Shown one piece after another: positions 36,694 to 45,568 of a stretch of DNA of 64,000 bases. Location of the stretch: the NCBI GenBank assembly GCA_964404165.1, contig CAYOIZ010000005.1, forward strand, positions 1-64,000. The letters run 5' to 3'. Under the pieces are notes generated by a model. That model made no database searches. It was not told the DNA's origin and saw nothing but the letters and a program-made list of their open reading frames with translations. Position numbers and translations under genes: made by a program. Every line of letters begins with the position of its first letter. The first letter of the stretch is position 1. The DNA comes from DASYLJ01 sp964404165 (GTDB lineage: Bacteria; Desulfobacterota; Binatia; DP-6).

Positions 36694-37830
36694 CTACCGG
36701 ATCGCGTCCAGGCCGAGCAGCTCGCGGCCGATGACCAACTGCTGGATCTGCGTCGTGCCCTCGGCGAGGGTCAGGTGGCGCAGATCCCGGTAGAACCGCT
36801 CGGCGGGGAACTCGCGCGTGTAGCCGTAGCCGCCGTGCACCTGGATGGCGAGGTGTGCCACGCGCAGCCCCGACTCGGTGGCGAAGAGTTTCGCCTGCGA
36901 CGACTCGAGGATGCCCTTGCCGCCGGCTTCGAGCGCCGCCGCGGCGCGATAGCTCATGAGCCGCGCGGCGTCGGTGAGGTTCGCCATCTCCGCGATCATC
37001 TCCTGCACGAGCTGGAACGCGCCGATCTGCTTGCCGAACTGCTTGCGCTCCTTGGCGTAGCGCACGGCCGAGTCGAGCGCCGCCCGCGCCAGGCCCACGG
37101 CCGCGAACGCCACCGAGCAGCGTCCACCGGCGAGCCCCTTGAGCGCCAACCGCAGGCCCTTGCCGGGCTCGCCCAGCAGGTTCGCGCGCGGCACGCGCAC
37201 CTCCTCGAACGACAGCTCGGCGAGCGGCGTCGCGAGGTTGCCCATCTTCTCGAGCGCGCGCGCCTCGAACGGCGACTCGTCACGATCGACGATGAACGCC
37301 GTCGGCCCGACGTCCTTCAGCCGCGCGATCACGATGCCGGTGCGCGCGATGGTGCCGTTGGTGATGAGCGTCTTGGTGCCGGTGAGGCGCACGTGGTCGC
37401 CGTCCTCGCGCGCCGCCAGCTCGACGCCGGCGGCGTCGGAGCCCACGTTCGGCTCCGTCAGCCCGAAGAAGCCGATGCGCGTGCCGGCGAGCAGCGGACC
37501 GAGGTGCCGCTCGCGCTGTGCCGGCGTGGCGGCGTCGGCGATGATGCCGGCCACCATGTTGTGCGTCGTCACCGAGCTGCGCAGCGAGCCCCAGCAGTAC
37601 GCCAGCTCCTCGACGAGGACGAGGTACGACGTGAGGTCGAGCCCGTGCCCGCCGAGCTCCTGCGGCGCGGTGGCGCCGACGAACCCGGGATCGACCAGTC
37701 GGGGATAGAGCGCAAGGGGCAGCTCGCCGCGGGCCTCGTGGGCCGCCACCAGGGGGGCCACCTCGCGGTCGAGGAACCGGCGGGCGTTGTCTCGCAGCAG
37801 CTTCTGCTCGTCGCTCAGATCGAGGTCCAT
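36694..37830 (-). CDS. Acyl-CoA dehydrogenase
   Basis: 378 aa, standard length. FAD/substrate motifs: LTEPNVGSDAAGV, VRLTGTKTLITNG, ERKQFGKQIGAFQLVQ, QVHGGYGYTREFP. The catalytic-base region reads LAEGTTQIQQLVIGREL, keeping the Glu before Gly-Thr. It oxidises acyl-CoA to 2-enoyl-CoA with electrons to ETF. First gene of a pair with the FabG-like SDR. Confidence 0.93.
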   Translation of the reverse strand: MDLDLSDEQKLLRDNARRFLDREVAPLVAAHEARGELPLALYPRLVDPGFVGATAPQELGGHGLDLTSYLVLVEELAYCWGSLRSSVTTHNMVAGIIADAATPAQRERHLGPLLAGTRIGFFGLTEPNVGSDAAGVELAAREDGDHVRLTGTKTLITNGTIARTGIVIARLKDVGPTAFIVDRDESPFEARALEKMGNLATPLAELSFEEVRVPRANLLGEPGKGLRLALKGLAGGRCSVAFAAVGLARAALDSAVRYAKERKQFGKQIGAFQLVQEMIAEMANLTDAARLMSYRAAAALEAGGKGILESSQAKLFATESGLRVAHLAIQVHGGYGYTREFPAERFYRDLRHLTLAEGTTQIQQLVIGRELLGLDAIR

Positions 37831-37959
37831 CGTGTGCCCGGGGCTTCTAGAACCCGCCGCCTCGGCGGGTCAAGGCATGGCGGACGATGCGATTTTCCTG
37901 GCGTGCGCCGCCCCTGCAGAGTATTGTCCCGCGCGATCCCGGGGGGGCCGGGAGGGTCG

Positions 37960-38709
37960 TTGCGACTACATCGGTTCGTCGGCTGTCTCGCGCTGTTCGG
38001 AGGCTCGCTCGCGCTGGCGGGATCGGCCTCCCACCCCGTGCCGCCTCGCACGGCCGAAGGCTGTCGCACGACGGTCGACACCACGGTGCAGGACTACATG
38101 GCGGCGCGGCGCCTGGCCCTGCTGCAGTGTCACAGCGACACCAACGAGGGCCGTCTCACACCCCGCGACTGCGAGACCGAGCCCCACACCGCAGCCGCGA
38201 TCGCGACCGCCGAGACGTCGGCCGTGGCCCGCCTGAACGACGCCTGCTCCGACGCCACGGTGACGGCGCCGCCGCCCGCGGGCATCGGCGCCCGCATCTG
38301 CGGCGACGAGGGCGTCTGCGACTTCGCCTTCGAGCACCTCGACGACGGCGCACGTGGCGACGCCGACGACTACGCCGACTGTCTCCTCTGCCTGGCCGCC
38401 GACGCCGTCGACAGCCAGATCGACCTCGCCTACGAGGGCCTTCCCACGCCCGCCCCGCCCACCGACGTCCGCCGCTGCCGCACCCGCCTGGCGCAAGCCA
38501 CGGTAGCCTTCGACCACCGCCGTCACGCCCTGGAGCGCCGCCATCAGCTGGTCGACCCGACCCGCCTCACCACCGCCCAGATGAAGATCGCCACCCGCCT
38601 CCTGACAGGCTGCCGCCCGAGCCCGACGACGATCGTCGCGAACCCAACCCCAGGAGCGAGTCCAACGGCTCCTCCGCCCGCACCAGACCGCACGGCGCGC
38701 ACGCCGTAA
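37960..38709 (+). CDS. Secreted Cys-rich protein, lineage-specific
   Basis: 249 aa from TTG 37960; GGAGGG lies just before and no ATG or GTG is usable in this frame. A signal peptide (about 1-24, VGCLALFGGSLALAGS) is followed by about 11 Cys in a helical region. CRTTVDTTVQDYMAARRLALLQC and a later C...C spacing recall a class of secreted proteins with C-x(20-ish)-C helical units that I associate with uncultured deltaproteobacterial-like genomes. The C-terminus is Pro/Thr-rich. Function unknown. Confidence 0.65.
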   Translation: MRLHRFVGCLALFGGSLALAGSASHPVPPRTAEGCRTTVDTTVQDYMAARRLALLQCHSDTNEGRLTPRDCETEPHTAAAIATAETSAVARLNDACSDATVTAPPPAGIGARICGDEGVCDFAFEHLDDGARGDADDYADCLLCLAADAVDSQIDLAYEGLPTPAPPTDVRRCRTRLAQATVAFDHRRHALERRHQLVDPTRLTTAQMKIATRLLTGCRPSPTTIVANPTPGASPTAPPPAPDRTARTP

Positions 38710-38727
38710 GGCGGCCCGCCGTCACAT

Positions 38728-38871
38728 GGGGGGCGCGGTGGGTGGCCGGCGTGGGGTGACGCCGAGCGAGCGTGTCGTGAGCACCCGGGTGGGGAAATGG
38801 GGCGGCGTGGTGCGGTGCGAGCGCCACGCGCAGCCGGCGTCACCCCACGCCGGCCACCCACCGCGCCCCCC
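38728..38871. repeat. 144-bp palindromic element with perfect 37-bp inverted arms
   Basis: The left arm 38728-38764 is the exact reverse complement of the right arm 38835-38871. The 70-bp centre continues to pair imperfectly: for example 38770-38774 with 38825-38829, 38776-38777 with 38822-38823, and 38781-38785 with 38814-38818. A transcript from either strand could fold into one long hairpin. It sits 18 bp after the Cys-rich gene and 61 bp before sufT. No clear target-site duplication or transposase is seen. Possible natures: a MITE-like mobile repeat, a recombination or protein-binding palindrome, or a processed RNA hairpin. Confidence 0.85.
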
Positions 38872-38932
38872 GACACACCCCGCCTTGCGCCGAGCGAGCA
38901 CGCGACAGATGATGCCCGCCCGGAGGACGACG

Positions 38933-39463
38933 ATGGAACGAGTTGAGCTCACTCGCGACTGCGAAGCGGTGCAGATTCCCGCCGGCCACACGGTCACCCT
39001 CGAGAAGGGCACCGAGGCCATGATCACCCAGTCGCTCGGCGGCTCCTATACGCTGCAGGTTCCCGCCTACGGCGGGCTCTATCGCATCGCGGGCCGCGAC
39101 GGCGACGCCATCGGCAAGGAGCCGATCGCGGAGGCCGAGGTGGTTGCCGAGGGTGATCTCGAAGCACAGGTCTGGAGCGCGCTGCGCACCTGCTACGACC
39201 CCGAGATTCCCGTCAACATCGTCGACCTCGGCCTGGTGTACGACATGCGCATCACCCCCGGCGACGACGGCAGCGCCATCGACGTCAAGATGACGCTCAC
39301 CGCACAGGGCTGCGGCATGGGCGGCGCCATCGCCGCCGACGCCCGCAGCAAGCTGCAGGTGCTGCCCGGCGTGGACAGCGCCAACGTGGAGATCGTCTGG
39401 GATCCACCGTGGACGCCCCAGATGATCTCGCCGGAAGGACGCGAGCGCCTCGGGATGGCCTGA
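38933..39463 (+). CDS. sufT: SufT, Fe-S cluster assembly (MIP18/DUF59 family) protein
   Basis: 176 aa from ATG 38933 with GGAGG 6 nt upstream. The SufT N-terminus is clear (MERVELTRDCEAVQIPAGHT; GTEAMITQSLGGSYTLQVP). The MIP18 domain follows: CYDPEIPVNIVDLGLVYD, LTAQGCGMGG with the conserved Cys, and WDPPWTPQMISPEGRERLGM at the end. SufT helps mature Fe-S proteins under high demand. No other suf gene is in the window. Nearby Fe-S enzymes include PFOR. Confidence 0.93.
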   Translation: MERVELTRDCEAVQIPAGHTVTLEKGTEAMITQSLGGSYTLQVPAYGGLYRIAGRDGDAIGKEPIAEAEVVAEGDLEAQVWSALRTCYDPEIPVNIVDLGLVYDMRITPGDDGSAIDVKMTLTAQGCGMGGAIAADARSKLQVLPGVDSANVEIVWDPPWTPQMISPEGRERLGMA

Positions 39464-39472
39464 GCGGCCACG

Positions 39473-39489
39473 CCGGCGGCGCTCGCCGG
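39473..39489. terminator. Hairpin between convergent sufT and NYN genes
   Basis: CCGGCG (39473-39478) pairs with CGCCGG (39484-39489) across a 5-nt loop in the 30-bp gap between convergent genes. There is no T-run on either side, so a bidirectional terminator is only suggested by place and pairing. Confidence 0.35.
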
Positions 39490-39493
39490 GTCG

Positions 39494-40963
39494 TCAGACG
39501 CCTTCGACGGGTGCGACGGCCACTGCCGACGCACCGCCGCGTCGGCCACGGCGCCGACGGCCACCACGGCGGCGTCGGCGCCGAGCACCTCCCTCGCCAG
39601 CCTCACCGGCGGCGCCTTCGACGGCAGCTCCCTCGGGTGAGGCGTCGTCCGGACCACCGTCGCCCTCGGCGTCGGCCTCGTCGTCGACGTCGCCGCTGTC
39701 GACCGCGACCAGCTCGGCGTCGATCTCGATCGGCTCCGGATCGGGCTCGGCGACGCCGTGCTCGTTGAGCTCGAGCGGGTGCGCCAGCTCGCCGAGATCG
39801 GCCTCGTCCGCCGGCTCGACGTCGTGCCGCGGCGCCGGCGCGCGGTTTTCGTGCCGCAGCGGCGCCGCATCCGGATCGACGATCCGGATCGTGCCCTGGC
39901 GGTTGATGTCGAGCTCCTTGATGCGACGCAGGCGGGTGATCAGCCGCGGCGAACCGGGCGGGCGGCTGAAGCCGCGCTCGCGGAGCGCGTTCGCGAGCGC
40001 GTCGAGGCTGACGCCTCCCGGCGCCTTCTCGAGCAGGTCGCGGACCACGCCGACGATCTCGTCGTGGGGCGCCGTCTGCATCGGCTCGGCATCGACCGGG
40101 GCGGGTGCGGGCCGCGGCGCTGCCGCCACCGCGGGACGGCTCGGACGGCGTTCGTCACGTCCGCCGCTGCGGCGGCTGCGACCGCGGCCACCGCGGCCGC
40201 GCGCGCGATTGTCGCTCGCGGGCGCCTGGGTGACCTCGCGCTCGACCACGGCCTCGTGCCGCATGCCCGCCAGCGCCCGGTAGGACGTGCGGCGGAAGAG
40301 CACGCCGAGGCTGGCCGCGACGTCGCCGACGGCGTCGAACGCCTGGTCGTCGGAGACGATCTCGACGACGTCACCAGGACGCGCGCCCGCGAGCCAGACG
40401 CCGGCGGCGACCGCGATGCGGAGATCGCTCCAGTCGCGCACGCCGACCGACGGCGCGCTGTGCACCAGGGCGGCGCCCTTGCGCGCCAGCAGCCGGGCGG
40501 TGTCGTGGCCGATGACGCGCCAGTTGCCGACCGCCATGAACTCGGTGGCGTGGCCGACCCAGTCGATGTCGAGGTGCTCGAGCACGCGCGAGATGTCGGC
40601 GGCCCGGCTGGTGTTCTCGACGTCGAAGAAGATGCCGCGACGGACCGACGGACGGATGCGCGGCGGCTCCGGCGGAGGCACGCGAGCCACGAAGCCTGGC
40701 TCGGGGTTGGAGGTGATGATGACCTCGTTCTCGACCGGTGCCTCGAGGGGCGCCTCGTCGATGGGTGCCTCGTCGATCGCCAGGAGGGGTGCTTCGGGCT
40801 CCGGCTCGGGGGCAGCGGCGACGACCTCCAACCGGTCGTCGGCAACGGGGACGGCGGTCTTGGTCTTACGGGTCCGGGGGCGCGCCGTGGTGGCGCGACG
40901 GGGTTTCTTGGTCGTCGTGGCCGCTTTGCGCGGCCGTTTCGGTGTTGTCACGCTCGGAGCCAT
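39494..40963 (-). CDS. NYN (PIN-like) domain protein with LOTUS/OST-HTH-like domain
   Basis: 489 aa. Lys/Arg/Thr-rich basic N-terminus (1-36) and an acidic linker lead to a NYN nuclease domain (about 107-235): RRGIFFDVENTSR, VRDWSDLRIAVAAGV and VEIVSDDQAFDAVGDVAA carry the Asp set. An RG-rich stretch (about 250-275) separates it from a LOTUS-like winged helix (about 298-362: IVGVVRDLLEKAPGGVSL to GTIRIVDPD). The tail is acidic, then ends in an Arg/Gly run. The build suggests an RNA-binding endonuclease. It is convergent with sufT. Confidence 0.8.
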   Translation of the reverse strand: MAPSVTTPKRPRKAATTTKKPRRATTARPRTRKTKTAVPVADDRLEVVAAAPEPEPEAPLLAIDEAPIDEAPLEAPVENEVIITSNPEPGFVARVPPPEPPRIRPSVRRGIFFDVENTSRAADISRVLEHLDIDWVGHATEFMAVGNWRVIGHDTARLLARKGAALVHSAPSVGVRDWSDLRIAVAAGVWLAGARPGDVVEIVSDDQAFDAVGDVAASLGVLFRRTSYRALAGMRHEAVVEREVTQAPASDNRARGRGGRGRSRRSGGRDERRPSRPAVAAAPRPAPAPVDAEPMQTAPHDEIVGVVRDLLEKAPGGVSLDALANALRERGFSRPPGSPRLITRLRRIKELDINRQGTIRIVDPDAAPLRHENRAPAPRHDVEPADEADLGELAHPLELNEHGVAEPDPEPIEIDAELVAVDSGDVDDEADAEGDGGPDDASPEGAAVEGAAGEAGEGGARRRRRRGGRRRRGRRGGASAVAVAPVEGV

Positions 40964-41098
40964 ATCACGGCCCGTTCAGGAGTTCAGCCAACCCCGCATG
41001 GCGAAGTCCACGGCGCAGCCGGCGCTTCCGTGGCACCCTCCCCGTCAGCTTTCCGTCGAATTGCGCCCACCTGCGGCGTCCAGCGGTCCGCACGACCC

Positions 41099-42937
41099 AT
41101 GGCACCGCCATTGCTGGCTCAGCTGGCAATGCCGCACGCTCCATCCAAGACCGATTCCGGGCGCTATGGCACCCGGGATCTGGCGACGTTCAACCGGTGG
41201 CTGAACGTCAGCCGGCTGCGGGCCGTGACGGCGGTGGCGCTGTTCGTCACGGCCCTGCACCTCCTCGGCGTCGATCAGATCCGTCCACTCCCCGTGCTGG
41301 CGCTGTGTGCGGTCCTGTTCGCCATCTCGGCGATCGCGCTCCGGAGCGGCGACCATACCGAGACGTCGCTCACCTACTTCACCCTGCAGACGTTCCTCGA
41401 CCTGGTGGCCATCACCGTCGGCCTCGCGGTGGCGACGCCCGCTCCCACCGCCATGTTGTTCCGGCCTCTCTTCGTCATGGTCATCGTGCCCGCGAGCCTG
41501 GTGTCGGTGCCGATCGGGCTTGCCGCCGCCGCCACGGCGTCGGCCGCCCACCTGCTCCTGGTGATCCTGCAGCAGGGCGACGGCGCGACCGGCGCCGAGC
41601 TGCTGACGCCGCCCTTCCTCTTCTTCCTCGTGGCGCAGCAGTCGTTCTTCTACGGCGACCACATCGCGCGGAAGAACGAGGACCTGCACGCGCTGGCGAC
41701 GCGTCTCGAGGAGCACCAGCAGAGCCTGCAGATGGAGGCGCGCACGTCCGCCGCCCTGGCCGCGGTGGCACGCACGTTGGGCTCGAACCTCGACGCCCCC
41801 GAGCTCCTGGCGCGGGTGAACCGCACGGCGCTCGAGTACCTGGCCGCCGATTGGGCCGCGACGTTCGTGGTGGACGCGGCACGCGGCACCTTCCGGATCG
41901 GGGCCGTCAGCGACCCCGAGATCCCGGCGAGCGCCCTCGGTCGCATTCCGCTCCCCCTCACGAGCTGGCGCGCCCTCGAGCGCCTCACCCCAGGGCGCGT
42001 CATCCAGCTCGACGGATTCGACGCGGCGCAGACGCCGGCCGTGTTCACCGGCGGCGTGACGCCGACCACCCTCCTGCTCACCGGGCTCTACCGCGACGAC
42101 GCCATGGTGGGCCTGCTCGCCATCGGCCATGCTCGCGCCCCTGCCCCCGAGTGGTCGCCGCATCTGCTGGCCGGCATCGCCGAGCACGCGGCCATCGTGC
42201 TCCGCAACGCCGCCCTCCTCGACGAGGTGCGCGAGGCGAGCCAGCTCAAGTCGGAGTTCGTCGGCGCCGTGTCGCACGAGCTGCGCTCGCCGCTCAACGT
42301 CATCCTCGGTTACGTCGAGATGCTGTACGACGGCGGCCTCGGCCCGGTGACGACCGAGCAGGAACGCGCGCTCGACCGCACCCGTCGGCATGCGCTGGCA
42401 CTCCTCGAGATGATCACCGCCCTGCTCGACCTGAACCGGCTCGAGGCCGGACGACTGCCCATCCAGAGCGAATCCACGTCGGTCGCCACCCTGCTCGACG
42501 AGCTGCGCGATCAGCTGCCCGAGAGCTGGCGCCGAGCCGGCGTGGAGCTGCGCTTCGAGTCCCCCGCCGCTGGCGCGACCCTCGAGACCGACCCCGGCAA
42601 GCTCAAGACCGTGCTGCGCAACCTCGTCCATAATGCGCTCAAGTTCACCGAGCGCGGCCACGTGACGGTGAGTGCCCAGATGGCGCCCCACGGCGAGCTG
42701 ACGTTCACGGTCGCCGACTCCGGCTGTGGCATCCCAGGCGAGGCGCTGCCCTACGTCTTCGACATGTTCCGCCAGGTCCCGGGCGCCGGTGGCGGCGGTG
42801 TCGGGCTCGGGCTCCACATCGTGCGCCGCTTCGTCGAGGCCCTCGGCGGTCGCGTCCAGGTGCTGAGCGACGTCGGGGTCGGCTCGCGCTTCCTGGTGAC
42901 GCTGCCCGTGGCGGCCGACCGGGCCCGCGCCGCCTGA
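41099..42937 (+). CDS. Membrane sensor histidine kinase with GAF domain
   Basis: 612 aa from ATG 41099; Met11 is an alternative. About 5-6 membrane helices (about 40-185), a short coiled coil, a GAF domain (about 210-360), then HisKA with VSHELRSPLNVILGYVEML (phospho-His) and HATPase_c with NLVHNALKFTERG, DSGCGIP and GVGLGLHIVRRF. It autophosphorylates on a His in answer to an unknown membrane or cytoplasmic cue. No response regulator is adjacent, so it may be an orphan kinase. Confidence 0.88.
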   Translation: MAPPLLAQLAMPHAPSKTDSGRYGTRDLATFNRWLNVSRLRAVTAVALFVTALHLLGVDQIRPLPVLALCAVLFAISAIALRSGDHTETSLTYFTLQTFLDLVAITVGLAVATPAPTAMLFRPLFVMVIVPASLVSVPIGLAAAATASAAHLLLVILQQGDGATGAELLTPPFLFFLVAQQSFFYGDHIARKNEDLHALATRLEEHQQSLQMEARTSAALAAVARTLGSNLDAPELLARVNRTALEYLAADWAATFVVDAARGTFRIGAVSDPEIPASALGRIPLPLTSWRALERLTPGRVIQLDGFDAAQTPAVFTGGVTPTTLLLTGLYRDDAMVGLLAIGHARAPAPEWSPHLLAGIAEHAAIVLRNAALLDEVREASQLKSEFVGAVSHELRSPLNVILGYVEMLYDGGLGPVTTEQERALDRTRRHALALLEMITALLDLNRLEAGRLPIQSESTSVATLLDELRDQLPESWRRAGVELRFESPAAGATLETDPGKLKTVLRNLVHNALKFTERGHVTVSAQMAPHGELTFTVADSGCGIPGEALPYVFDMFRQVPGAGGGGVGLGLHIVRRFVEALGGRVQVLSDVGVGSRFLVTLPVAADRARAA

Positions 42938-42987
42938 CACACGCCGCGTTGACTCTCGCCGATGGCTCTGCGATCCCTCCGGCATCG

Positions 42988-43452
42988 ATGTCGTCGAGGA
43001 GGCGCCGCCCGATGTGGATGCTGCTCGCGCTCGCCGCGCTCGTGCTCGGCGCCGCGGTGGCGTCCGCCGGCTTCGCACCCAACGTCGCCGAGGCGCTCCG
43101 CACCGAGAAGAACCTCTACGTCGCCACGCAGCGGGCCGACGGCTCGCGCAGCAAGGTGTCCCCGATCTGGTTCATGTTCGACGGTGACGCCGTCTACTTC
43201 ACGACGGTCCCGACCAGCTACAAGGCGAAACGCCTGCAGAAGGGCAGCCCGCTCTTCATCGCCGTCGGCAGCGAGAACGGCCCGTCGTTCGTCGGCAAGG
43301 GCGAGATCATCCGCGACCCCGCGATCGCCGAGAAGATGGCTCCCGTCTACGACCAGAAGTACTGGATCTCGTGGATGGGCTTCTTCCGTCCGCGCCCCGA
43401 TCGCATCCGCGAGGGCAAGACGGTGATCGTCCGCGTCACACCGGCGTCGTAG
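42988..43452 (+). CDS. Membrane-anchored PPOX-fold (FMN/F420 split barrel) protein
   Basis: 154 aa from ATG 42988; a TTG at 42949 would give 167 aa. A basic start and one hydrophobic helix (about 9-28) form an anchor or signal. The rest resembles the pyridoxamine-phosphate-oxidase-like split barrel: LRTEKNLYVATQRADGSRSKVSPIWF (shown in part: LYVATQR, KVSPIWFMFDG), YFTTVPTSYKAKRLQKGS. Such proteins bind flavin, F420 or heme. A membrane-anchored version is unusual. It overlaps the end of RNase D by 17 bp. Confidence 0.72.
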   Translation: MSSRRRRPMWMLLALAALVLGAAVASAGFAPNVAEALRTEKNLYVATQRADGSRSKVSPIWFMFDGDAVYFTTVPTSYKAKRLQKGSPLFIAVGSENGPSFVGKGEIIRDPAIAEKMAPVYDQKYWISWMGFFRPRPDRIREGKTVIVRVTPAS

Positions 43453-44644
43453 CCGGGACGGTCTCGCGCACCACCTCGCGGCGTGCCGGGTCGTAGCGCA
43501 TCGAGATCTCGCCGCGCGCGATCGCGAGCAGCGTCTCGCCCACGAGCTCCCGGCGCCAGCCCTGGAGCAGCGACGGCTCCTCCTGGGTGGGATCCGGCTT
43601 GCGGCTGGTGGCGATGGCGACGAGCGCGTCGAGGTCACGCGAGCTGGCGATGACCTCGGGGGCCAGGTCGTCACGATCGGCGACGGCCTGCACGGCGGCG
43701 CGCAGCAGCGCGGTGAGCCCGCTCGGCGGCGACTGGCGGCGGATGCGATCGGGGAGCTGCGGCCAGTCGGCATCCGGACACGCGACGCCCTCGGCGATGG
43801 CCGCCAGCAGCGCCCGGCCGTGCCGGTCGACGGTTCCCGGCGAGAGCCCGCGCACGCCGCGCAGCTCCTCGATGGTCGACACCGGGCGGGCCGCCACCGT
43901 CGTCAGGACGACGTCGTTGGCGATGAAGTTCGGACGGATGTTCGCCCGTCGCGCGGCACGCTCGCGCCACGCGGCGATCGCCCGCAGCACCGCCAGCTCC
44001 TTCGGATCGAGCCGCTGCCAGCTCTTGACGGTGCGGAAGCGCTCCTCGTCGGGCATCGCCTGGTAGCGCGCCACGTCCTCGAGCCGTCGCAGCTCCTCCG
44101 CCACCCAGCCCCAGCGCTGGCGGCGATCGAGATCGGCGCGCAGTCGATCGTGCATCGCGAGGAGATGCAGGACGTCGGCACGTGCATAGGTGATCTGCTC
44201 GGGCCGCAGCGGACGACGCGTCCAGTCGGTGTAGGTCTGGTCCTTGCGGATGCGGACCTTCAGCACGCGCTCGAGCAGCACGCCGAGGCCGACCTGCAGG
44301 CCGTAGCCCAGGAACGCCGCCTCGACCTGCGTATCGACGACGCCGCGCATGGGCTCGCCCATCAGCAGCGCCAGGATCTCGAGATCCTGGCCGCCGCCGT
44401 GCAGCACCACGGGGATGGCCGGGTCGCGCAGGACCGGGAACAGCGGCGAGAGATCGGTCAGGACCACCGTGTCCACCACCGCACAGACGTCGTCGGTCGC
44501 GATCTGCACGACGCCGAGCACCGGGCGATAGGTGCGCTCCCAGACGAACTCGGTGTCGAGCGCCAGGCGACCGGCGCGACGGACGTCCTCGACGAGCGCC
44601 GTCAGGCCTTCGGTGGTGGTGATCAACGGCGGAGAATCGGCCAC
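43436..44644 (-). CDS. rnd: Ribonuclease D
   Basis: 402 aa from GTG 44644. DEDDy exonuclease motifs: LDTEFVWERTY (Exo I), LHGGGQDLEIL (Exo II), and YARADVLHLL (Exo III, with Tyr). HRDC domains follow: one at about 207-285 and a degenerate second near 310-390. It trims 3' ends of tRNA and other structured RNAs. The neighbour upstream is the di-heme cytochrome gene on the same strand after 57 bp. Confidence 0.9.
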   Translation of the reverse strand: MADSPPLITTTEGLTALVEDVRRAGRLALDTEFVWERTYRPVLGVVQIATDDVCAVVDTVVLTDLSPLFPVLRDPAIPVVLHGGGQDLEILALLMGEPMRGVVDTQVEAAFLGYGLQVGLGVLLERVLKVRIRKDQTYTDWTRRPLRPEQITYARADVLHLLAMHDRLRADLDRRQRWGWVAEELRRLEDVARYQAMPDEERFRTVKSWQRLDPKELAVLRAIAAWRERAARRANIRPNFIANDVVLTTVAARPVSTIEELRGVRGLSPGTVDRHGRALLAAIAEGVACPDADWPQLPDRIRRQSPPSGLTALLRAAVQAVADRDDLAPEVIASSRDLDALVAIATSRKPDPTQEEPSLLQGWRRELVGETLLAIARGEISMRYDPARREVVRETVPATTPV

Positions 44645-44701
44645 GGTGCGGCCCTGGTATCCGGAACCGCGGCCCGCAGGCAAACGGGGCGGAATGCCCC
44701 C

Positions 44702-45568
44702 CTATGGCGGGCCGCCACCAAGCGATAGCGCGCGGGCGTGGGCGACGAGTTGCCAGCGTTGCGCGTCCGTCAGACCCGCCGTCGGATCCGTGTGGGGCGC
44801 GCGCGAGAGGCGCACGAACAGCATGCGATCGTCGCGATCGGCCAGCCGGCCGGGGGTGGCGAGGTCGCTCCCGTGGCACCCCGCGCAGCGCTCGGTCCAG
44901 AGCCGTGCGCCCGCGGCGCGATCCTCGTCGCGATGGGCCAGCGTCCATATCCAGGCGATCAGGTCCCAGCGCTGCTGCACGCTCAGACTCGACCAGTCCG
45001 GCATGCCGCGCTTGCGGCGGCCCATCGTGATCATCGTGAAGAAGTCGGCCGGCGTCTCGCGGCGCATGAACTCGACGCTGGTGAAGTCGGCGGGCGCCAG
45101 GTGCAGGCGCTTCGTGTCCGGCCCGTCGCCCGCGCCGGTCGCGCCGTGACAGAGGGCGCAGTTCTCGCGGAACAGCACGCGGCCGCGTGCGGCCGACGGC
45201 GGTGCCGGCGGCAGCGTCGCAGGCGCGATCCCGGTGCGGGCGGTGATCGTCGCCGTGAAGGCCTCGAGCCGCTCGGGCACCGTCGCGACGCCGGTCCGGA
45301 CGTCCAGATCACGCAGCAGTGCGTCGACCTGCTCCGGCGGCAGGATCGCCAGACGCCGGTTCAGGTCGCGCGCGTCCGCCATCAGCAGACGCGCCTCCTC
45401 GAGATCGACCTCGGACGACAGCTCCTCGCCGCCGTCCTCGAACGCCTCGTGATAGTGCGCCTGCGTCCCGGCGAGCAGGTCGAGCAGGCGCTGGACGTCG
45501 GCGGTGCGATCGTCGGCCCGCGCGACGCCGACCAGCGCCACGACGACGCCGACGACGAGACGGATCAC
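44702..45568 (-). CDS. Exported di-heme c-type cytochrome
   Basis: 288 aa from GTG 45568, overlapping the ATPase-GNAT stop (GTGA). Signal peptide about 1-18 (VVGVVVALVGVARA). Residues 20-125 are helical without heme. Two heme sites, CALCH (137-141) and CAGCH (228-232), each with a following Met (for example RKRGMPDW), form two cytochrome c domains. It carries electrons in the periplasm. Tight coupling with a cytoplasmic ATPase-acetyltransferase fusion is odd and unexplained. Confidence 0.88.
   Translation of the reverse strand: MIRLVVGVVVALVGVARADDRTADVQRLLDLLAGTQAHYHEAFEDGGEELSSEVDLEEARLLMADARDLNRRLAILPPEQVDALLRDLDVRTGVATVPERLEAFTATITARTGIAPATLPPAPPSAARGRVLFRENCALCHGATGAGDGPDTKRLHLAPADFTSVEFMRRETPADFFTMITMGRRKRGMPDWSSLSVQQRWDLIAWIWTLAHRDEDRAAGARLWTERCAGCHGSDLATPGRLADRDDRMLFVRLSRAPHTDPTAGLTDAQRWQLVAHARALSLGGGPP

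Noticed and set aside
38726..38932. Open frames on both strands across the palindromic element
   Set aside because: They arise from stop-poor GC-rich arms; each arm encodes the mirror peptide, and sufT homology begins only at 38933.
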